A stretch of 64,000 nt of DNA, taken from Maratus speciosus. Lineage: Eukaryota; Arthropoda; Arachnida; Araneae; Salticidae. A program made the translations under genes and the position numbers. Location of the stretch: NCBI GenBank assembly GCA_963932465.1, contig OZ010790.1:345923087-345987086 (forward strand). The letters are read 5' to 3'. The notes beneath the pieces were generated by a model that did no database searches, was not told the DNA's origin, and worked only from the letters and a program-made list of their open reading frames with translations. Below, piece after piece: positions 60,601-64,000 of this stretch; position 1 is the first letter of the stretch; every line of letters starts with the position of its first letter.

Positions 60601-63360
60601 GAGATACGCAGAACGCGACAGCGGAGTTGAACCAACACGGCCTATTGTAGGACGTGTTGGTTGAACACCATTCCAAGAAAAGCCTCCCAGAAGTGTTTTC
60701 GGCAGTGGAAAGAACGGTAGACTAAAGCTGCGAATGGACCATCCTTCTAACTGTTATCAGTATCGGCGTCGTTTCTTGTGGCCACGCGGTGTTTTTGATC
60801 TTTAATGACTTTAAAAGGAAAGGGACTGATGTCCTGCAAAAGAGGAACCTTTCCTTCAAGTAGGGTTGAGCTCCTTATCTCCTGACCCATTGTTGATTCC
60901 CCTCATTCTTTTTGTGAATAAACCGCAGAAGGGTCCTAAACGAAAGATTTCCACGAAAACTTTAGAAGGATCGCAAAAGAAGCATCTATACGCAGCCTAA
61001 ATGTGAGGAGACGTAAGGGGGCTACTTTGAAGGTGGTTAGGTTCTCAATCTCGACAGATAACTTATATAGTATTTTCGGCCAAAGGTCGGATACGTTTCA
61101 GACAGGCCATTTATTGTAAAAATCTTGCAACATTAATTTCATTCACTTCCGATTAAGCTATTTGCTGGAATTTGGCACACTTATAAATCTTGCATGACAA
61201 TACAATCTTTTTTTAAAATGGACACACACACAGACCAGAGGAACTTTCTTTTATTAGTATAGATAGAATACATAAATGTATATATAAAAAACAGGCTAAA
61301 CAACAAAAATGTATAGATAAAAAAACAAGATTTAATTTAATTTAAAACGCTCTAACAAGTACTCAGCCAGAATAAGAAAAGTTTTTCTGGCTATGACATT
61401 GACTGAAAATAACATTTTGAAGCGTTCAGAAAACTTGAACGTGATGAAAACAAATCGATGAACAGAAGTTGCAAACAAATGATCGTGCAATTTAAAATGC
61501 TCGATTGACCTTAACCTGGTCGCTTCATGATCACATTTGCTACCAAATAATCTCTTACAAAAATTGCGTCACGCAAATCAACTAATGGTGCTGTTTAATG
61601 TTTTCTGAGCCCCCAAAGTTTTATTTTTAATCACGTGCCATATCTAGAAATGTTTTTCTTATTCTGACAGAGAAAAAAGTATTTTTTACTTCCTAATGCA
61701 CTTTAAATTAAATAAAGTGTTGTTTTTTAAAAATTATTTTGCATATATTTTTCTTCGTAGACCATAATGTAATGGAATTCTTTTGTGTGTACCTTGTAAG
61801 TGAACTCTAAATGCTACAAATTCCATTTTCAATACCGAACATTCCATGGTAAACCTCAATAACGTATATCAATCTGGGTATATTTACGTGATTTAGATTA
61901 CAGACAGACAGAGGGCCAGACAAACTGAATTTATAAACACTTTTCAACTATGTTGTAAAGTGTTAAAACAACCCGGAAAAATAATTTTAGTCAACCAGTA
62001 ACCCAACCCAAAACCTGTGTGAATGAAAACCAATCCATATTTTAATGTAATCATGGAAAAGTAGTCCACAATTATATCTCCATAGTATCAATTTTAACTT
62101 TTAAACAGAAAAATCAATATAGATAAACACATCAATGCCCAAATGAATGTTCTTCACCTGAAAAATATTCTGGAGAATATTTTCAGAAATCGGACCAACC
62201 CGAACCCGAACAGGAAATATCAAAACCTAACCCAATCCGACCCAAGCCCGAATGCAGTTATCCGATACGATGGAGAACTCTAAGCTGTATCTTAAACTAT
62301 CTGGCATATCAAAAATAATATATATAAGGTATCTGAAAACTATTTGTTCAAACGCTTCATAGGCATAGTCGGGCGTCTTAAGCTGAATCCGAATTTTCGT
62401 TCATAACTTTAACAATAATAAAGGTTTATTAATGAAATTTTCAATGTACTAACTTCGCTTAGTGTGAAATATTATGAGTAGGTGCTGAAAATGTACTGCA
62501 ATTTTGTCAGTGACTTTGTATGTACTGTCAGTGACAATCTGAATTATGGAGCATCTAACTCAGTGTTGTTTGGACGCAAACAGTGGCCATTTCTGGCACT
62601 TAACGTAATGTCAAAAGATTTTTCATAAAGCAAAATAAGTCTGTTGAAAATTTCGTTACAATATTTAATAAAGTTAATAACGAAAATCCAAGTTTAGTTT
62701 GGAGTCAGACAACTTGTATTTTGAACTGGATAAGTGGATCTTGGCTTCCGACACAAAAGCTACCAGTTTATCTTGCAGTGGTGTCAATTTAGTGAATTTG
62801 TTAATTCAGAAATCTACCACTATTTCCGAGTATTAATAGTTGCCTTATGTAATGATAGATTAAATAAGATGAATATTACTATTCGTAAATAGTGGGAGGT
62901 TTTTTTTTCATAAAAACCTCCGCTAGATGGACAACACTATTCTAATGACCTGTATTACTACCCCTACATTTTTACTAATAATTTGGAGACATACTATGTT
63001 ATGAGTAGAAATTAAAATTTTATTTGTATTTGTATTTGATATGTACTCTGTAATTTTTTTTATTATTATTATTACAAATAATTGTTTTAAAATGATTTAA
63101 ATTCCTCGTTTATAATTGATCTTTCAGGATTACCTCTTGCATGTGTTTGTCACTTTTTTCTGGAAAGATGAGAGGATAAAAGTAAATGATTCAGCTACAA
63201 ACAATATGAATTCTATATTGCTTCCTAAACAATGTTTAGAATATTTCTGGCTCCCAGATATATTTTATGAAAGAGCGAAATCTATTGAATATTTTAAAAG
63301 CACTTCCCCAGCAGTGACTTTCAGAGTGTATTCAGAAGGGAAGATAATGGTAACAAAGAG
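48596..63360 (+). CDS. Cys-loop ligand-gated ion channel subunit, 5' four exons (gene continues past window)
   Basis: Four exons (48596-48681, 55827-55897, 57330-57397, 63128-63360) join in phase into 152 complete codons. Order in the protein: signal peptide, N-terminal helix with YEPPN, strand beta-1 with VNVYSYLQIQNIGEINEESM, loop D region DYLLHVFVTFFWKDERIKV, then the WxPD motif (FWLPDIFYERAK) and strand RVYSEGKIMV. W-x-P-D plus W.D.R is diagnostic of pentameric neurotransmitter-gated channels at the plasma membrane. The absence of the YGG of nicotinic subunits and the F(F/Y)xxxK after WxPD favour the anion-channel side (GABA, glycine-like, glutamate-, histamine- or pH-gated chloride). Agonist unknown. 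The Cys-loop and TM1-TM4 are outside the window. The exon-2 cysteine is unusual for this helix. Confidence 0.8.
48967..49795. mobile_element. 830-bp foldback element in receptor intron 1
   Basis: Outer arms (TACCTAGCAAAATTAATGGT, CTAGATGTTTTTTGGGTCGC) are inverted at 49680-49795. Inside are two direct copies of CATAATGTCATATAT...TTTTGTCTA and a G-run (about 49303-49316). Non-coding and of unknown class. Confidence 0.65.
49800..51050. other. Intron 1, no strong feature
   Basis: (AAT)n at about 49987-50004 and (ATTT)n at about 50843-50860. Two diverged ~150-bp direct copies around AGCAATCGCGGCATTAC and TAGTGATCGCAGCTTTACC (about 50765 and 50880), both followed by GATTCCT, hint at an old tandem repeat. 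Confidence 0.4.
51060..51580. repeat. Two-copy ~135-bp tandem repeat next to a HINE-like head
   Basis: TGAAATCGGATTCCTTTCAC and TGAAAATGGATTCCTTTTAC begin diverged direct units. At 51455-51545 a GTCTGTCTGCATGCCTCGGC stretch continues into TACCAGATAGATTTTTTTCC, a sequence style seen beside tandem arrays in Helitron-like interspersed elements. No terminal hairpin was found, so only a fragment is claimed. Confidence 0.45.
51585..53080. other. Intron 1, no feature recognised
   Basis: AT-rich. A 65-codon frame at 52052-52249 has no splice sites or domain that would tie it to the receptor. Confidence 0.4.
53085..54235. mobile_element. ~1.15-kb diverged foldback element in intron 1
   Basis: The left arm (GTTTCGTCCTAGAACTAAAA, GAGAAATTTGCATATTTAAA) recurs inverted in the right arm (TGCATAAATTGAAATATGCA, TTTTAGGACAGAGCTAAAG). 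Further matched blocks lie around GTCTAGTTTTTGAG/CAAAAACTAGACG. The centre is near 53660. Many differences between arms indicate age. No target duplication was resolved. Confidence 0.55.
54308..54555. mobile_element. 248-bp MITE with 32-bp terminal inverted repeats
   Basis: Both ends read GAGGACGTGAGTTT(C/G)AAAACTCGCCTTATCCA inward with a single difference. Flanked by ATTT on both sides. The subterminal repeat GTTTCAAAAC/GTTTTCAAAC is itself self-complementary. Non-coding. Confidence 0.75.
54560..55585. other. Intron 1, AT-rich, ending near a Helitron-type 3' end
   Basis: No exon recognised. A palindromic GGACATTCCAGGTGAATGTCC lies at about 55479-55499. Confidence 0.4.
55565..55593 (+). mobile_element. 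Helitron-like 3' terminus
   Basis: Hairpin GGCCAGCGCAGCTGGC followed by ATAGCCTG and CTAG before a T. This is the same layout as the Helitron ends at 42247 and 43745. The matching 5' TC end was not identified. Confidence 0.45.
55827..55897 (+). CDS. Receptor exon 2: N-terminal helix
   Basis: Acceptor TTTTCTTCTCATTTTAG, donor AAAG|GTAATA. 71 bases; the first base completes the codon split at the end of exon 1. Encodes SYSELCTSFLSKDYKLYEPP and two further residues: the amphipathic helix and the Y-x-x-x-PP turn found at the start of Cys-loop receptor ectodomains. Ends in phase 1. Confidence 0.75.
56325..57045. repeat. Direct ~155-bp duplication around a MITE in intron 2
   Basis: CAGCTGTTATATGCAAAACATAAAG...GTGGCGATGTCTGTGT (56325-56480) recurs as CAACTGCTATATACAAAACATAAAG...GTGGCGATCTCTGTGT (56888-57040). 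Between the copies lies an element with inverted ends CCCCCTGAATACTA..CCTGAGCGCTGA (about 56487-56843), inside which CTGCCTTGGGCAA occurs twice. Confidence 0.65.
56487..56843. mobile_element. MITE with ~45-bp inverted termini in intron 2
   Basis: Left end CCCCCTGAATACTAGGCCTGAG and the complement of the right end CCCCCTGAATACTAACCCTGAG match, continuing through GCGCTGA.ACAAAAAT. Class unknown; target duplication not resolved. Confidence 0.6.
57330..57397 (+). CDS. Receptor exon 3: strand beta-1/beta-2
   Basis: Acceptor TTTCATTTATTATTTTAG, donor ATG|GTAAAG. 68 bases; the first two bases complete the split codon from exon 2, and the exon ends in phase 0. Encodes HPVNVYSYLQIQNIGEINEE and SM, the V-x-V-x-x-x-L-x-I-x-x-I-x-E-I pattern preceding loop D in the family. 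Continues directly into DYLLHVF of exon 4. Confidence 0.8.
57690..59995 (+). mobile_element. HINE-like element family B (tandem units, GACAGACAG, hairpin end)
   Basis: Several diverged ~150-165-bp units recur (AACGCATAACACAGTTAAA, CTGTATATGATCTATAGATT, CCCTGTAAATGAAC), interrupted by a family-C element. The array ends in GGCGGACAGACAGACAAACC (59932-59951) and the hairpin AACACATTTCAACTATGTTGGAAAGTGTT plus AAAAA. The same end occurs at 61970. More units follow to about 60210, where a mariner is inserted. Located in receptor intron 3. Exact start uncertain. Confidence 0.55.
58208..58808 (+). mobile_element. HINE-like element family C nested in family B
   Basis: Three ~120-150-bp units (TTTATACTTAACCAATGAAC, GAAGCG(C/T)CTTATCAGAAT, TTTATCTAAATTAAGGGGG) are followed by ACGTACATACGTACATACAG. 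The hairpin CTCTCAGGCTTTGATAGCCTGTGAG (58777-58801) and CGAAAAAC close the element. Layout as in families A and B but no shared sequence. Confidence 0.6.
60216..61112 (+). mobile_element. Internally deleted mariner
   Basis: Ends TACGAGATCTGTCTGATAACTATCCGACC and (complement) TAAATGGCCTGTCTGAAACGTATCCGACC type inverted repeats, about 31 bp. Intact mariners are about 1.3 kb; this one is about 0.9 kb and lacks the middle of the transposase. Inserted in tandem-repeat DNA of intron 3. Confidence 0.75.
60340..60790 (+). pseudogene. mariner transposase remnant, N- and C-terminal pieces
   Basis: An N-terminal piece (SERLEKRYCIKFCQRL, about 60350) breaks off and is joined near 60430 to the catalytic end: ATAHSSHLIQNFFVKHGIPV, then YNPDTTPCDFWLFPKLKAPL and KGSRF, and a final KCFRQWKER (about 60700). 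The YSPDLAPCDFWLFPKLK-type block is the mariner DDD signature region; here S is replaced by N and LA by TT. The first catalytic Asp region is deleted and frameshifts follow. No function expected. Confidence 0.75.
61113..61263 (-). mobile_element. Helitron-like 5' terminus, reverse orientation
   Basis: On the minus strand TCTATACTAATAAAAGAAAG follows an A and is followed by GTCTGTGTGTGTGTCCATTT, the usual start of non-autonomous arthropod Helitrons. Its 3' hairpin/CTAG end was not found to the left; the mariner or a deletion may have removed it. Confidence 0.5.
61270..61715. other. Intron 3, no feature recognised
   Basis: AT-rich, non-repetitive as far as I can see. Confidence 0.35.
61720..61970 (+). 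mobile_element. HINE-like element family B, second end
   Basis: One unit (CATAATGTAATGGAATTCTT...AAGTGAACTC) followed by ACAGACAGACAGAGGGCCAG and the hairpin AACACTTTTCAACTATGTTGTAAAGTGTT with AAAA. Nearly the same terminal 70 bases as at 59930-59995. Confidence 0.6.
61975..63127. other. Intron 3 right part, no gene recognised
   Basis: ACCCGAACCCGAAC/CCGACCCAAGCCCG words cluster at 62187-62255, resembling those at 26300-26700. A GGAGGTTTTT/AAAAACCTCC hairpin occurs at 62892-62917. The sequence ends in the exon 4 acceptor TTGATCTTTCAG. Confidence 0.4.
63128..63360 (+). CDS. Receptor exon 4: loop D, loop A (WxPD) and beta-5/6
   Basis: Acceptor CTTTCAG, donor AAGAG|GTAAAA; 233 bases, starting in phase 0 and ending in phase 2. 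Encodes DYLLHVFVTFFWKDERIKVN, an NDS potential glycosylation-like stretch (VNDSATNNMNS), then LLPKQCLEYFWLPDIFYERA and AVTFRVYSEGKIMVTKR. W-K-D-E-R and W-L-P-D are the two family signatures. The next exon should carry the disulphide loop. The extra Cys before EYFW is not a standard family position. Confidence 0.85.
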
Positions 63361-63420
63361 GTAAAATGATTTACTTTTAAAAGTAATAGTTTTCACTTAT
63401 TCAATCTTATATCATATTAA

Positions 63421-63630
63421 CCCTTTCAAACTCAGTGGCCCCACGTTGGGACCACCTAATTTTAATTCTAATTTTACAAATGGCACCAAGAATATTTTAA
63501 TAAAATTTTGCCTTTACAATGAAAGTTTAGAGTAAGAAGTTTCTAACTTCTGAAAAAGTCGTTCATAAATTCTGGTGTCGGTCAATTATTTCATCATTTT
63601 ACGAACATAATTTTTCTGTGCCCGAAAGGG
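63421..63630. mobile_element. piggyBac-type MITE in receptor intron 4
   Basis: Flanked by TTAA on both sides (63417-63420, 63631-63634). Ends CCCTTTCAAACTCAG and (complement) CCCTTTCGGGCACAG. Shares most of its body with 32291-32500. It starts only 60 bases after the exon 4 donor. Confidence 0.75.
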
Positions 63631-63634
63631 TTAA

Positions 63635-64000
63635 TGAAAACTGTTACCATGTAGTATACAGGTCTTCTATAAATGCATGTCCTTAAGGCCAAAAAAGAAA
63701 AAAAGCACGTCATATATTATGTTTCTCGCTAAAAAAAAATCTACAGGTTCAAACGTAACATAAGATCGCAATTAGATCAATATGTTTAAGATAAACTTTT
63801 TTTTTTCATTCGCAAACTGTTTTTATTTCTTAAATATTAGTAAAATTACAAATTCCAGCGTCATTTTAAATGAAAATTAATGTTTAATTTTGAAATTTTC
63901 CGTTTCTATTGTACTGGTATTTATATGTAGAATTACATTTGTTATAAGTAGCAACAGCAAATATTAATTCTTTCTTTTACAATTTATTCAAAAGTAATTT
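63635..64000. other. Intron 4, no feature recognised
   Basis: AT-rich to the window edge. Confidence 0.35.

Noticed and set aside
62187..62255. CCCGAACCCGAAC words as an interstitial telomere-like repeat
   Set aside because: Irregular and not the arthropod TTAGG repeat; similar words at 26300-26700 suggest a transposon subterminal region instead.

Overview
The window looks like AT-rich chromosomal DNA from an animal, most likely an arthropod and possibly a spider or other chelicerate. Evidence: GT-AG spliced exons of a Cys-loop ligand-gated ion channel, abundant Tc1/mariner, hAT, piggyBac-type, Helitron and Gypsy remains, and no bacterial-style gene packing. The lineage below arthropod is a guess. 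Nearly everything outside four small exons is transposon debris.

The only host gene I can support is on the plus strand and runs off the right edge. Exon 1 (48596-48681) encodes the start codon and a signal peptide. Exons 2 (55827-55897), 3 (57330-57397) and 4 (63128-63360) encode the N-terminal half of the extracellular ligand-binding domain. The exon phases (2, 1, 0, 2) are compatible throughout. The Cys-loop itself and the four membrane helices must lie to the right of the window. Its introns (about 7.1, 1.4 and 5.7 kb) are filled with foldback elements, tandem-repeat elements and a dead mariner.

Left to right: 1-6.4 kb holds a long-TIR DNA transposon, a 204-bp palindrome with an 8-bp target duplication, a foldback MITE and a pogo-like element with a helix-turn-helix exon. 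From 7.4 to 15 kb, a tandem-repeat, hairpin-ended element is split in two by a 6.5-kb hAT-type insertion. That insertion carries a 31-bp minisatellite, duplicated tRNA-Thr-like sequences and a second copy of the split family. Then come a Tigger-like remnant (15.2-15.8 kb), a third copy (16.5-17.6 kb) and a 1.42-kb near-perfect palindrome (17.9-19.3 kb). From 19.7 to 29.8 kb lies a dead Gypsy-type retroelement, broken by a TTAA MITE, a solo-LTR-like insertion, a 4.4-kb hAT element and satellite DNA. At 30.6-33.1 kb three elements are nested inside one another. A TTAA-flanked palindrome (34.6-35.5 kb), a reverse transcriptase fragment (38.7-39.0 kb) and a mariner-type element containing Helitrons (39.4-44.7 kb) follow, and then the receptor gene.

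The most striking pattern is that at least four families, unrelated in sequence, share one architecture: a body with or without tandem repeats, then a GACAGACA-like or similar short repeat, then a terminal hairpin and an A-rich end. This matches Helentron-associated interspersed elements (HINE type). Many elements have target-site duplications that could be read base by base, so the order of insertions can be reconstructed.
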